Of a stretch of DNA of 27,684 nt, positions 1-7,840 are shown piece after piece. The stretch's first letter is position 1. Each line of letters starts with the position of its first letter. A program made the translations under genes and the position numbers. The notes beneath the pieces were generated by a model. It searched no databases. It was not told the DNA's origin and saw only the letters and a list, made by a program, of their open reading frames with translations. The DNA comes from a virus, in the IMG/VR virus record IMGVR_UViG_3300046000_009640, positions 1 through 27,684 of that record, one strand, 5' to 3'.

Positions 1-48
1 AGATTGACTCCCTCGACAAGTAGAAATTGTGTTCTATCTGGATAATAA

Positions 49-210
49 TTATAAGTATAGTTTAATTCTTTCCTTCAAAGCCTGTATTTTTAAATGATTA
101 AAATTTATATCATCTTTGTATAGTCTTATAGTGCTTTTATTTTCTAGCTTTTCAATCTCTTCATTGAGATGACGAATGGCTACTACTGGTTCGAGTGAGG
201 ATTTGTACAT
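49..210 (-). CDS. Small helical protein, unknown function (53 aa)
   Basis: Short ORF from ATG at 210 to TAA at 49, 10 bases downstream of the putative lysin gene and in the same direction. The protein is charged and mostly predicted helical (HLNEEIEKLENK near the middle), with no cysteines, membrane segment or recognisable motif. It has no UGA codons. Tight spacing suggests cotranscription with the lysin gene. No function can be assigned. The 48 bases to its left hold no gene I can see. Confidence 0.55.
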   Translation of the reverse strand: MYKSSLEPVVAIRHLNEEIEKLENKSTIRLYKDDINFNHLKIQALKERIKLYL

Positions 211-220
211 AGTTAGTTGT

Positions 221-1198
221 TTAGTAAATAATTGATTTTAATTTGTTCCATTTATCAGTTGCTATTTTTTGACCATCTGGACAACCTATACTTGGATGAT
301 ATTGTATTTCTGAATAGCAGTATCTTGTTTTAGATACTTTTCATAAATCAGGATAGAAGTCTTTTGCACTTTTTACATTTATCCACCATTTATTATACTT
401 CTGAACCCAATTTTCAGATCCTTCATCTAGGCTTGAATATTTCTTTTTTCAACTCTGAATCCCGAAACAATTATTTCTATCAATACAAGCCTTTGAATTT
501 TGTTGATTTCCTGCTTCATTATACATAAGTGTTAGTCATACTAGTATGCAATGTCTAGGATCGTGTGACGACACCTTGCAAGTTGAAATTAGACTAATTG
601 CTGGCTCTTTTCTATATCCGAGATGTTTCACTTGTTCATATATTTCTAATGGAGTCCTCGGCTTCTTTTCTACACTTTTCACAGTAGCAGTATTCGATAA
701 TTGTTCTTTTTCAGAAGCACTCGCTTGTGGTATTAATTGGAATCATAAGGGAGGCACAGTATTGCCTGTGCTATGCGTTCAATATTTATTCTTAAATTCT
801 CTGAAACTATTTTCAGAAGAGTGTCATTCCAATTTATAAGCTGGCTTGTTTTCTAAGTAATCAGTACCAGACATCCAACAAGTAAATTGTTCATTTTCAT
901 TTTTAAATTGTGATAGACAATCAATTTCCCATTGTGAAGGTTCTTTTACTTCGCTTGTTCAACTGTATGATGGGGAATATATTGTTTTGAGTAAATCCTT
1001 GTTGCAATGGCTTGTTGCTTCCAATATTTCGCTCGGTACTTGTTTCATTCGTGCCTTTGACAAGCATTCTTGCAGTATTGCAGTATTCTGTTCTTCAAGT
1101 TGCTGTTCGATAGTTTTGTTGTTCCAAGCATACGAGATACTGAAACCAACAAGGAGTGATAGAGAGATGATAATAAGGTATTGTTTTGCATTTTGCAT
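221..1198 (-). CDS. Signal-anchored putative cell-wall hydrolase (325 aa, 7 UGA-Gly)
   Basis: Residues 7-24 form a hydrophobic signal peptide or anchor after a short basic N-terminus. A linker with several Cys follows. The C-terminal third (about 213-325) resembles lysozyme/glucosaminidase-like peptidoglycan hydrolases: an acidic residue in LMYNEAG (E228, candidate catalytic), then NNCFGIQ at 242-248, similar to the NNLFGIK motif of GH73/FlgJ-type enzymes, then ENWVQKYNKWW. I infer a lysin or virion cell-wall enzyme; the exact family is uncertain. Seven in-frame UGA codons are read as Gly; under the standard code only about the first 80 residues would be seen. ATG at 1198 is preferred over an in-frame TTG at 1222 because the signal peptide then starts correctly. 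The neighbouring membrane protein would fit a lysis role. Confidence 0.72.
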
Positions 1199-1296
1199 AA
1201 TTAAATATTTATTCCTAGTCAATCGGGCTAGTACGATATTTGTTTTTATATTTTGAATAGTAAATCTTTTTTTGAAATGTATTTCATATTAGTAAA

Positions 1297-1476
1297 TTAA
1301 AAACTAAATTCAACTCAATTTCTCTCAGCTTTCTTTTGTTCTCTTGCAAGAGTTCTTTCATCTATTCTAATATTTGATTCGAGTGCAAGAGTGTCAAGAT
1401 ATGGAAAATATTTCTTAAATATGTGTATATTATGTATAACTTGCATATTTCTATTGTATCGTATTGTATCGTTCAT
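1297..1476 (-). CDS. Small basic helical protein, unknown (59 aa)
   Basis: ATG at 1476 lies one base past the TAA of the upstream membrane-protein gene, so the two are translationally linked. The protein is rich in Arg, Asn and Ile, with a helical charged C-terminal half (RTLAREQKKAERN) and one UGA-Gly near the end. No motif is recognisable. A 98-base gap separates it from the putative lysin; nothing structured is evident there. Confidence 0.6.
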
Positions 1477-1477
1477 A

Positions 1478-1726
1478 TTAGTAATTGTTAAGAATAAATT
1501 GTCTCTTCATTCGATTCTGATTCCAGATAAATCTATTTCAACAAACTTTCTTAATATCTGGACTTACTTCTTGAAACCATTGATCCGCAAATTGTTTGTC
1601 GCAATAGGATATATTACTTGCAGATGTATATTGATAAGAAAATAAGAATCAAACAGCACCAAGAGCCAAAAGAAGAAGAAATAGAATCTGTATAGATGTA
1701 GGAGACTGAACTGTTTTTGTTACCAT
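1478..1726 (-). CDS. Single-pass membrane protein (82 aa)
   Basis: Residues about 11-33 form one transmembrane segment (ILFLLLLALGAVGFLF), followed by a polar domain with two Cys (CDKQF..., KKVCGN) that could form a disulfide outside the membrane. Two UGA codons are read as Gly, one inside the membrane helix. It is the first gene downstream of the promoter at 1758-1785 and lies upstream of the putative lysin gene. A holin- or spanin-like lysis role is possible from position and topology only. Confidence 0.65.
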
Positions 1727-1757
1727 ATTTATTTTGGTTAAGTAATAAGGTAGATAC

Positions 1758-1785
1758 ATTCTATCACAACAAATTATAATTGCAA
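1758..1785 (-). promoter_or_regulatory. Promoter, TTGCAA-16-TAGAAT
   Basis: On the minus strand -35 TTGCAA (1785-1780) is followed by a 16-base spacer and -10 TAGAAT (1763-1758). The predicted start is near 1751, 25 bases before the membrane-protein ATG. Its upstream ATACTTGCAATTATA context matches the promoter at 9574-9601. It would drive the putative lysis genes separately from the upstream operon. Confidence 0.7.
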
Positions 1786-1842
1786 GTATTTTATAGCACT
1801 TCGCATTGATTAAGTCTAGTATTGATTTATAAAAGAATACTT

Positions 1843-1959
1843 TTAGTTATCAGAAAGGATATTTCAGCAATCAATACAAGCAAAAGTATATCAAGGATCA
1901 TAAGCATCTCTCGAAAAATGTTCTGATATGTTATTACTTCAACATTTATTACATTTCAT
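1843..1959 (-). CDS. Zinc-ribbon mini-protein (38 aa)
   Basis: Two Cys pairs, CNKC at residues 3-6 and CIDC at about 28-31, form a classic four-Cys zinc ribbon covering almost the whole protein. Three UGA-Gly codons are present, two of them directly after a ribbon Cys (CG), where Gly is the usual residue in zinc knuckles. It follows the HTH gene by one base. Likely a small nucleic-acid or protein-binding adaptor; no specific function is assigned. Confidence 0.7.
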
Positions 1960-1960
1960 A

Positions 1961-2464
1961 TTATTTAATTTTTTCGTATAAAGTCTTACAAGGATTAGTA
2001 CCAATAGAAATTGCATCCTTCATCCAAGAAAGCTCATACTCACTTATTTCAGGAGTTTCCCATCTATCAGTTTTCAATCATTCTTTTTTTTCAGATTTTA
2101 TATTTTCTCTGCTCTTTTTTCCTGTTCTATAGTAGATATAAGGGAGTCATAAATCTGATCTTTTTCAGCATCTTTTTCAAACAGAACTAGAACTAATATG
2201 AAGTTGTGCTCAAATCTCTGCATCACTCATTGTTAATCTGAGTTTATTTGTTTCCTCTACATCAAAATTGATTGAGTATTTCCTTCATCAAAGTTCTTTT
2301 GTTGGGCAAGGTCACATAAGCTCATTGACTGTTTTACGAGATGTACTGTATTTTTTTAAAAAGTCTGTTTCACTCATTGTGAGTCGTTCAGCTTCCATTC
2401 AAGGTCTGAATCGATCAAGAAGTTGTACGAAGTTTAGATATTTTTTACTAGTTGGTGTTTTCAT
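1961..2464 (-). CDS. HTH DNA-binding protein, probable regulator (167 aa)
   Basis: Nine UGA-Gly codons. A helix-turn-helix candidate lies in the central part (MSDAEIGAQLHISSSSVGKR): an initiator helix, a Gly turn at a UGA codon, then a Ser-rich recognition helix. A similar pattern earlier (MSETDFLKKYSTSRKTVNEL) may be a second HTH. The C-terminus has another DAISIG helix. It starts one base after the upstream stop. Likely sequence-specific DNA binding, for example a phage regulator; the target is unknown. Confidence 0.65.
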
Positions 2465-2465
2465 A

Positions 2466-2801
2466 TTAAAATTTATTCATAAATAATCCCCAAGGTCATA
2501 CATACTCTACTGGTTTCATATCTCTAATTTTCTTCTCATATAACCTTGCTACTTTCGTAGTGTTTTCCAATATCTCTAACTTCTTTTTATTTGGTCTTAG
2601 TATTTTACGAAACTTTCTTGCTGTAATTTCCTTTTTTATGTCATCTGGAAGATACCCCAATTGGTTAAATACTGGTCATCGTCAGACTTTGTGCTTTTTC
2701 ATAAAATCAGCAAGTCATATCTCGTAGTATTCCTTGCGGAGTTCTACAATATCGTGTTTATTCCATTGGAACTTTGGATTTCTTGTGAGTGGTTTTGCCA
2801 T
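2466..2801 (-). CDS. Basic phage protein, unknown (111 aa)
   Basis: Strongly basic protein with four UGA-Gly codons and many Lys/Arg, including a KKHKVGRGPVFNQLGYLP stretch that resembles an HTH turn and a helical C-terminal region. Its ATG at 2801 lies inside the end of the upstream gene (44-base overlap in another frame). Nucleic-acid binding is plausible from charge; no family is recognised. Confidence 0.6.
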
Positions 2802-3012
2802 TTGTAAAAAGTTTTATTAGTATTTTAAGTTCTTCAAGTGACTCTGGGTAGGCTTGTTTTATTCCTACATCAAACTCATTATCTTTTTCAAAATACATTA
2901 TGTAGTTAGATGAAGTAAGTCTTAGTATGTAGCGAAAAGTATTCTCAAATCATTTTACTCATTCATATTTAAATCATAGCTTTTCAAGCTCTTGTTTTGT
3001 TGGTGTGTACAT
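2758..3012 (-). CDS. MYTPTK-family small protein, copy 1 (84 aa)
   Basis: The N-terminus MYTPTKQELEKLGF matches that of a second gene at 8199-8432 (MYTPTKTELEELGF), and both C-termini end in a PESLEELKILI-like helix (PRSLDHLKQII in the other). They are therefore paralogues. Three UGA-Gly codons occur in the first 20 residues. TAACCTTT lies 13 bases before ATG, the start context repeated at several genes here. Function unknown. Confidence 0.68.
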
Positions 3013-3237
3013 ATATTAAAGGTTAAATCTTCAACACTAAGAGACAAGAAAACTCAGGCAGAAAAGCAAATCTTCTTATCTCCTAGCAACCGATTGATCC
3101 AGAGTAGCGAATTTATCAGAGGATCAATCTTTACTTATTATGAGTGGGCGAACTAGGTCACAACAAGTAGTTGAAAATTGTATGTGGTAAACCGAGTTAA
3201 TTAACTCGATCCAATCCGTAGACTGGAATCGAAGCAA
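3013..3237 (-). other. Structured non-coding interval downstream of the RusA gene
   Basis: This 225-base gap is GC-richer than the neighbouring genes. Leftward from the RusA stop, the minus-strand RNA could form a 6-bp hairpin capped by a UACG tetraloop (3226-3211), then the perfect 16-base palindrome CGAGTTAATTAACTCG (3208-3193), then a 9-bp stem GATTGATCC/GGATCAATC (3129-3121 with 3100-3092). No promoter of the shared 16-bp type is visible. It could be a processing or stability element, an operator at the palindrome, or a leader for the next gene. Confidence 0.5.
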
Positions 3238-3633
3238 CTAGTCCATAAATATTATTTTGTCTTCATCACTCCACCATTTATCTGCGGATAGTTTCCATAT
3301 CTTGCAATCATCTTTTGACTTATTTGTAGGATCATAGAAAAGAGTATCAGTAAATGCTTTGAAAAGATTATCAATATCTGGAGTATTTTGGTTTGGTTTT
3401 CCTCTCATCTCATCTTGTTTCTTTTTACTCCAAGAAACAGGCATTTTAGAGTCGAATTGTATGTGATATGTACCTTCTATCATCTTTCGTATAATCTCTT
3501 GTCTATGGGGCATCAAGTGAGTTCTGAGAGCATTCATTTTACTATGATAGTCTATAGCGGATTTTGTAAATCTTCCTCACTTTCAATTTACTCTCTTAGC
3601 TGGGAATGGCTTGATTGGGATTATTAGATACAT
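3238..3633 (-). CDS. rusA: RusA-family Holliday junction resolvase (131 aa)
   Basis: RusA resolves four-way DNA junctions during phage recombination and before packaging. Signature features seen: N-terminal IPIKPFPAKR, the MPVSWSKKKQDEM block (64-76), and NTPDIDNLFKA with D86, D88 and K92. These align with catalytic D70, D72 and K76 of E. coli RusA; D108 or D109 is the likely third Asp. The length is normal for the family. Two UGA-Gly codons near residues 17-19 hide the true start under the standard code. It overlaps the upstream HNH gene by 10 bases. With the SSAP at 6017-6694 it forms the recombination set. Confidence 0.93.
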
Positions 3634-3917
3634 AATATTTTTTTAATAAGTTCTTGTTGGTTTCCTGAATTGATAGAATCTAATTTATTATGGCAGTATA
3701 TAGAGCATACCAAAGCGATATTTTTAGAAATAAATTTATACTCTGGATATACTCACTTTGATAGAATATGAGCAAAATTTATTGTATGTGGTTCTGATAT
3801 ATAGTTTCAACATACTTCACAATTATGTATTCTATTGTTCCATATTTCTTGGAATAGTTCTTTCTGTCACTTCTTTTGTCTGTTAGACTTTGGAGTTTTA
3901 AAAGTTTTAGGAAACAT
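3624..3917 (-). CDS. HNH-type nuclease domain protein (97 aa)
   Basis: A basic N-terminus (about 1-20) precedes a zinc-bound HNH fold: CEVC at 33-36, then FAHILSKG with H50, YPEYKF, KNIALVC with N66 and C71, and CH at 75-76. The HILSKG...NIALVC..CH pattern is common in phage HNH/NinG-like proteins. Three UGA-Gly codons, one in the Cys knuckle (CEVCG). ATG overlaps the upstream stop (TAATG) and the 3' end overlaps rusA, so it belongs to the recombination operon rather than being a free-standing homing gene. Substrate unknown. Confidence 0.8.
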
Positions 3918-4216
3918 TATCGTTCTGGATTATAAAGTGGATTCTCTATATGATATGAGCTTCTTGTTATCTTCTTGTGTGGATCGTGATACACGAGAGT
4001 GTCTATTTTATACCCTTCTCTACGAAGGTTCTGTATAGCTTTTCCATATGATCAAAGTAAACGATTTCCATTTACTTTTATCGAGCCAATCTGAGAAAGT
4101 GTAATGGTGTTATTTTCTGCGTGCTGGAAAGCATATAGTAATGCCTCCTTTATGGTACACTCTGAGAAATTCTTGTAAAAAACTAGCTCTGGAATAACTG
4201 AGGTGGATATTTTCAT
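3917..4216 (-). CDS. Unknown protein, possible winged helix (99 aa)
   Basis: The middle (TITLSQIGSIKVNGNRLLGSYGKAI) followed by NLRREGYKIDTLVYHD suggests a helix-turn-helix with a beta wing; this is my reading, not a family match. One UGA-Gly. TAACCTTTTC lies 14 bases before the ATG. The stop overlaps the next ATG (TAATG). Possibly a DNA-binding accessory of the recombination operon. Confidence 0.6.
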
Positions 4217-4227
4217 AAATGAAAAGG

Positions 4228-4566
4228 TTAGATATTACGAGAGATTAAAAATGATTTTACATCAGTAGACCAAACTCAATACTCACTACGTCATTGTCAT
4301 ATCATCAACTCTTCAAAGTCTTTATATTGTTCCTGAGTTAGATTTAATTGAATCCAATTATCAGGAATAATAGAGTTTCACTTGCAAAAATTATGTAATG
4401 GATTATCTGCAATCTCTTGAATTACTCAAAGTTCTATAGCTTCTTTTTTAGATAGTCAGAATCAAAGTACAAATCAATTAGAAGAGGAATTAAATATATT
4501 TAGCTTATTTTTTCCTTCATACGGTGCAAGTAATTTTTGCATCTTTTGTGTAAGTATATATTTCAT
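4228..4566 (-). CDS. Conserved-looking phage protein, unknown (112 aa)
   Basis: Eight UGA-Gly codons, so it is invisible under the standard code. The sequence is a soluble mixed alpha/beta type with LSKKEAIELGVIQEI in the middle and an acidic YKDFEELMIG segment. Start context TAACCTTTTC before ATG at 4566. No domain is recognised. It sits between a coiled-coil protein and a possible winged-helix protein in the same transcription unit. Confidence 0.65.
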
Positions 4567-4580
4567 AAGTGAAAAGGTTA

Positions 4581-4952
4581 TTAAATATCGTACATAATTC
4601 AATCCGAATAGAATCTTATAGCTTCCTCCAACTGTTCACGAGTTAATTCAGTTCTTGAAGTTACATTATATCGCAAATAGAGTAGCTTTTTATTCGATTC
4701 CTCGCTTGTTTTTGTCTTTTGCGTGTATTCCTTCATCACGAGTGCTAATCGTTGTCGTAGCCTCTGTATTTCATCGTTTTTCTCCTGTAATCCTACTACT
4801 TCCAGATCAAGTTGTTTTCATTGATTGTATGAATCGAATATAAACTGTTGCATAGCTTCGGTGTAATCTTGTTTTTTCACTTTAATTGTAAATACAAGAT
4901 TCTGCGAGCTATCTATTTTTGGAGAAAATATCCCTGAATCTTTCAATAGCAT
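4581..4952 (-). CDS. Coiled-coil protein (123 aa)
   Basis: Residues about 45-100 form a long charged helix with heptad-like spacing (LEVVGLQEKNDEIQRLRQRL and following), so a coiled coil is likely. The N-terminal 25 residues look like a beta strand region (LVFTIKVKKQ). Two UGA-Gly codons. Starts 3 bases after the upstream stop. An oligomerising accessory protein is the most that can be said. Confidence 0.65.
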
Positions 4953-4955
4953 ATT

Positions 4956-5201
4956 TTATATTGTTAATGTTGAAATAGGTTTCTTTGCATTTCTTCATCT
5001 TGCAGGATATAGGGTGTATTCAGTATTAGATTTTGCTGTAATAGAGTTTAAAGTTCTAACATATTCAGGTGTTCAGTATTTTATTTTCATTTTAAATTTC
5101 TTTGCATTCTCAATAGTAACTCAATTACTGAAACACCATTCATCTATTTTATCTGCTGTTTGCTTTGCTATTCGTGATGTTATATCATTTATTATATTCA
5201 T
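4956..5201 (-). CDS. Small basic protein, unknown (81 aa)
   Basis: ATG at 5201 to TAA at 4956 with three UGA-Gly codons. The N-terminal half is helical (ITSRIAKQTADKIDEWCF), then KFKMKIKYGTPEYVR and a basic C-terminus. No motif recognised. It is the first gene after the structured gap at 5202-5295. Confidence 0.6.
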
Positions 5202-5295
5202 ATTAAGTTTTTATGGTAGGGCAGGAATAATTTAATATTGAAACTGCCCATATACTCCCGAAGGAGATATCCGTTGACGAGACGGGAGGAAAAAG
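5202..5295 (-). other. Intergenic hairpins downstream of homing endonuclease
   Basis: Two inverted repeats stand in this gap: CTCCCG/CGGGAG (5288-5283 with 5260-5255) and GGGCAG/CTGCCC (5249-5244 with 5224-5219). On the minus strand they follow the stop of the NUMOD4 gene after TAGCTTTTTCC. Neither is followed by a U-run typical of an intrinsic terminator, so processing or attenuation is as likely as termination. Confidence 0.4.
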
Positions 5296-5886
5296 CTATA
5301 AACCGAGTACCTTCTTCTGCTTATCTTTATATTTAAAGATAAATCCACCCGATGTTTTCTGTTTTAATCTGCAACAGTTTGATATATGTGATGAATATAA
5401 TCATAATCATCTTTGTATATCAATCATTGAATCCCATTCTTTGATAAATTCTCAATCCAACGAGTATTGATTTACTTTTTTAGAACTAATACTATCTTTT
5501 CAGAATTTTCATTTACAAGGATGATTTGTATAATAATGATGATTTTTTGTTGCTTTCTTTAATCAAGTATCATATGCGTGTTTAACATTTTCACTATCAG
5601 TTGCCCATTCAAGGTTTTCTACGCGATTATCAGTTTTAATTCAGTTTTTATGATTAACTGTTCTTTTATTTTCTGGATTCTGTATAAAAGCCTGAGCCAC
5701 TAATCTATGTACTTTACAAGTTTTTTTAAATCAATCTATATACAAAAATGTATTTACATATCAATAATTTAATGTTCATATCAATAATTTAATTTTATTA
5801 AAATAAATACTTTTGACTCTACCAATAGAACTCACCTCATATAATCATTCATATCATACCACTGGTTTCCAAATTTCTGTTTCCAT
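5296..5886 (-). CDS. NUMOD4/HNH homing endonuclease (196 aa, 12 UGA-Gly)
   Basis: Domains in order: NUMOD4 at about 5-30 (EIWKPVVGYEGLYEVSSIGRV), HNH core at about 58-105 with HRLVAQAF, NHKNGIKTDN and VENLEWATDSENV (H60, H79, N81, N87), and a C-terminal NUMOD1-like repeat at about 138-186 (VNQYSLDGEFI, ISNCCRLKQKTSGG). This is the standard layout of free-standing phage homing endonucleases that cut intron- or gene-less alleles and promote their own spread. It is expressed from its own promoter (5987-6014) through a pseudoknotted leader, so its translation is probably restrained. Confidence 0.92.
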
Positions 5887-5904
5887 AGCAATAAAAAAGA
5901 CACT

Positions 5905-5980
5905 CTATCGGGGCGGAGAATTGCATTTACAACCCCGATAGAATGCCCATTAATGGCAATCCTCTCTTTAATGTAAATGC
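5905..5980 (-). ncRNA. 5'-terminal H-type pseudoknot leader (element 2)
   Basis: On the minus strand, in order: S1 GCATTTACA (5980-5972); a 30-nt loop that can hold a small GCC/GGC hairpin; S2 CTATCGGGG (5941-5933); one U (5932); S1' TGTAAATGC (5931-5923); a 9-nt loop; S2' CCCCGATAG (5913-5905). Both stems are perfect 9-bp pairs and they interlock as in an H-type pseudoknot. Predicted +1 of the promoter at 5987-6014 is 5980, the first base of S1. It ends 18 bases before the endonuclease ATG and is followed by TTTTTT. The same architecture occurs at 12592-12654. Confidence 0.72.
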
Positions 5981-5986
5981 GTAGCT

Positions 5987-6014
5987 ATTATATACAGATG
6001 TTAAGGAAAATCAA
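5987..6014 (-). promoter_or_regulatory. Promoter, TTGATT-16-TATAAT
   Basis: Minus strand -35 TTGATT (6014-6009), 16-base spacer, -10 TATAAT (5992-5987). Predicted start about 5980. The -35 lies just 2 bases past the stop of the SSAP gene. It drives the pseudoknot leader and the NUMOD4 endonuclease. Confidence 0.75.
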
Positions 6015-6016
6015 TA

Positions 6017-6694
6017 TTATAATCATAATTCTTTTTTTCTTTTATCTTTAATAGATGAGAAATAACTTGATTGTTTTTCGCTAATACATAGTTTCAATCA
6101 TCGAGTATATAGAAGTTTCAAAGACTCTGAGTCTTTTTCCATTGCTATACTTGCTATGTAGTCATCAAGATCAAGACCAAACTCATCTTGTTGTTTTCCA
6201 TATGGTTTTGCTTTTGGAGTATGTGTTATTTTCTTTTCAACTGTATTTCATTCTTCGTCTATAAGTGGGAGATCTTCGCCAGCATATATATTTATACCAA
6301 GTCAGAATATAGCAAGATTTTTAGTAATACATCGCATTATAGCTGTATTTATTTCAAACATTGTAGCCTTCTGTACTGTTTTATCTCAAAACTTTGTACT
6401 ATAATTATAAGGACTATTAGTCATTGCATTATTAGCTCAATCCATTACAAATAGTTGCATCTTCCTAGTGTATCATTCAATAGTTACTGATGTTTCTACA
6501 TAATATCAAAGTGATTCATCGAAAAAGTAAGGTTTTCAATCAAATCGTAATACTTCAAAACTTGTATCATATCTAGATGCTACAGCATTCCAAGCGTGAG
6601 ACCAAGAAAGGTAAGTAAGATCTTTTTTCTTTTCTGTAAATGATGAACAGTCTACACTTGCGAGAGATTTATATATTTCTGTAAAATTAGTCAT
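6017..6694 (-). CDS. DUF1071/Sak-like single-strand annealing protein (225 aa)
   Basis: Rad52-like phage annealing proteins pair complementary single strands during recombination-dependent replication. Family features seen: DLTYLSWSHAWNAV at 25-38, beta-sheet region ending MDGANNAMTNSP (84-95), and MRCITKNLAIFGLGINIYAGEDLP at 120-143, the C-terminal hallmark of DUF1071 proteins. Nine UGA codons are read as Gly, including MDG and FGLG positions, which are normally Gly in the family. Length 225 is typical. It starts 4 bases downstream of a small acidic gene. RusA and an HNH protein in the same arm complete the recombination module. Confidence 0.88.
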
Positions 6695-6698
6695 ATAA

Positions 6699-6881
6699 TT
6701 ATTGGTTATCAAGTAAAAGTTTTGCTATTCTTGCACTACCACTTTCTCCCTGAGACATTATATAGTGATACAAGTAATGCTCCATATCTTCATTGCTGAT
6801 TGATTCAATCCATTCTTCTACATCCTGAGTTATTTCTTTTTCAAAGTGTTTGTCAGTTAGATAGTCTTTTAGGTTTGTCAT
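6699..6881 (-). CDS. Small acidic helical protein (60 aa)
   Basis: ATG at 6881, TAA at 6699, no UGA. Acidic, helical, with ITQDVEEWIESISNEDMEHY and SGSARIAKLLLDNQ at the end. Start context TAACTTTC 13 bases before ATG. It directly precedes the annealing protein (4-base gap) and could be its partner, but no family is recognised. Confidence 0.65.
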   Translation of the reverse strand: MTNLKDYLTDKHFEKEITQDVEEWIESISNEDMEHYLYHYIMSQGESGSARIAKLLLDNQ

Positions 6882-6899
6882 ATTATGAAAGTTATAGAA

Positions 6900-6983
6900 T
6901 TAATCGTTGTCATCACAAGGCGGATCTCGTTCCTCCCACTCTTGCTGTCTCTGATACATTCTTTCTGATTCGTAGAAGTCCAT
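6900..6983 (-). CDS. Mini-protein (27 aa)
   Basis: Very short acidic ORF (DFYESERMYQRQQEWEERD). Supported by a start with TAACTTTTC 14 bases before ATG, the same context as larger neighbours, and by the promoter just upstream (7023-7050, predicted start 7016). No UGA. Size alone keeps confidence moderate. Confidence 0.45.
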   Translation of the reverse strand: MDFYESERMYQRQQEWEERDPPCDDND

Positions 6984-7022
6984 AAATGAAAAGTTAGTTG
7001 CTACCTAATTGGTATGAGACTA

Positions 7023-7050
7023 AGTATATGAATATATATTATGAAGTCAA
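7023..7050 (-). promoter_or_regulatory. Promoter, TTGACT-16-TATACT
   Basis: Minus strand -35 TTGACT (7050-7045), 16-base spacer, -10 TATACT (7028-7023), predicted start 7016. It lies just past the stop of the 56-aa gene and would drive the mini-protein, acidic protein and annealing-protein genes as one unit. A short TACC/GGTA palindrome follows the start. Confidence 0.7.
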
Positions 7051-7055
7051 ATAAA

Positions 7056-7226
7056 TTACTTCGCTTTATGTCTTTTCATTTTAGTTTTTATATTTTGAAT
7101 ATTCTTTCATACTTGTAGTAACCTTCTCTGTAAAGGAAAAAGTAATTCTTTTCATTTTTTAAGATTTTTTCTTAATTCTTTTCGCTCAATTTCAAATTTA
7201 TTGAGTCTTTCATTCAGATTTTCCAT
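7056..7226 (-). CDS. Small basic helical protein (56 aa)
   Basis: Lys/Arg-rich, almost wholly helical (NERLNKFEIERKELRKNLKKG..., ending KTKMKRHKAK), with two UGA-Gly codons. Starts 12 bases past the stop of the NUMOD4 gene. Charge suggests nucleic-acid binding; no family recognised. Confidence 0.6.
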
Positions 7227-7237
7227 TAGTTATTAGG

Positions 7238-7786
7238 TTATTGAACATTTAAATTATACGACCATTTGTATCAACAAGATGTTTTTTGTTTTCATCTACA
7301 ACAATCAGATATATTATTACTGGAAATTTTATAAAGTTCTGCAGCAGATTTTATAGATATAAAATCTCGTATATAAATATTATCTACAGTATATTGGTAA
7401 ACTACTTTTGATAAATAATGTAATTCTCTTTTCTTTCATTTCCAATAACAAGGACTTTTTGTTCTTCATTCATCCCACATTTGTTTTACATTATCCTTAG
7501 ATGTTCCCCATTTTAAATTATATAAAGAATTATTTTTAGTATTATTATCTAAGTGCATTACTATGGGTAGATTTTCAGGATTAGGAATAAAGTATTTAGC
7601 TACAAGTCTATGATGTTTTTCTTGTCTACGATTTCATTTAAAACATAAAGTAGCACACCTATATCATCATTTAGATGATCATCATTTTAGTATTTTTCCT
7701 TTTCAGGTTACTATACTTTTAATTTCTCAATTAGATCATACTTTATATAATCATTCATATCATTCAATGTCGATCCATTCAATCAT
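7238..7786 (-). CDS. NUMOD4/HNH homing endonuclease (182 aa, 14 UGA-Gly)
   Basis: NUMOD4 at 1-25 (EWIDIEGYEGLYKVGSNGEI), HNH core at about 57-102 with KHHRLVAKYF, MHLDNNTKNNSLYNLKW and KDNV (H58/H59, H78, N81/N82, N99), then a C-terminal DNA-binding region with SAAELYKISSNNISDCCRGK (NUMOD1-like). Fourteen UGA codons, including adjacent pairs, are read as Gly; the standard code leaves no ORF here. It shares domain order with the endonuclease at 5296-5886, but the two differ enough to be independent arrivals or old duplicates. It has its own promoter at 7809-7836. Confidence 0.92.
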
Positions 7787-7808
7787 AATAAGTTAGTAAA
7801 GTAACTTC

Positions 7809-7836
7809 ATTATATAAATAATTATATTAATTGCAA
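7809..7836 (-). promoter_or_regulatory. Promoter, TTGCAA-16-TATAAT
   Basis: Minus strand -35 TTGCAA (7836-7831), 16-base spacer, -10 TATAAT (7814-7809), predicted start 7802, giving a 16-base leader before the NUMOD4 gene ATG at 7786. Identical -35 and -10 to the promoters at 9574 and 12120. Confidence 0.75.
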
Positions 7837-7840
7837 TACT

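Noticed and set aside
546-839. Plus-strand ORFs in the left arm (for example 546-839, 1391-1645, 5014-5235, 6188-6454)
   Set aside because: They lie antisense to continuous code-25 genes with recognisable proteins and have low-complexity, Phe/Ser/Cys-rich translations typical of shadow frames.
5274-5303. Plus-strand TTGACG-17-TATAAA promoter-like sequence
   Set aside because: It would be antisense to the NUMOD4 gene, has a 17-bp spacer unlike all others here, and sits in a hairpin region; likely chance.
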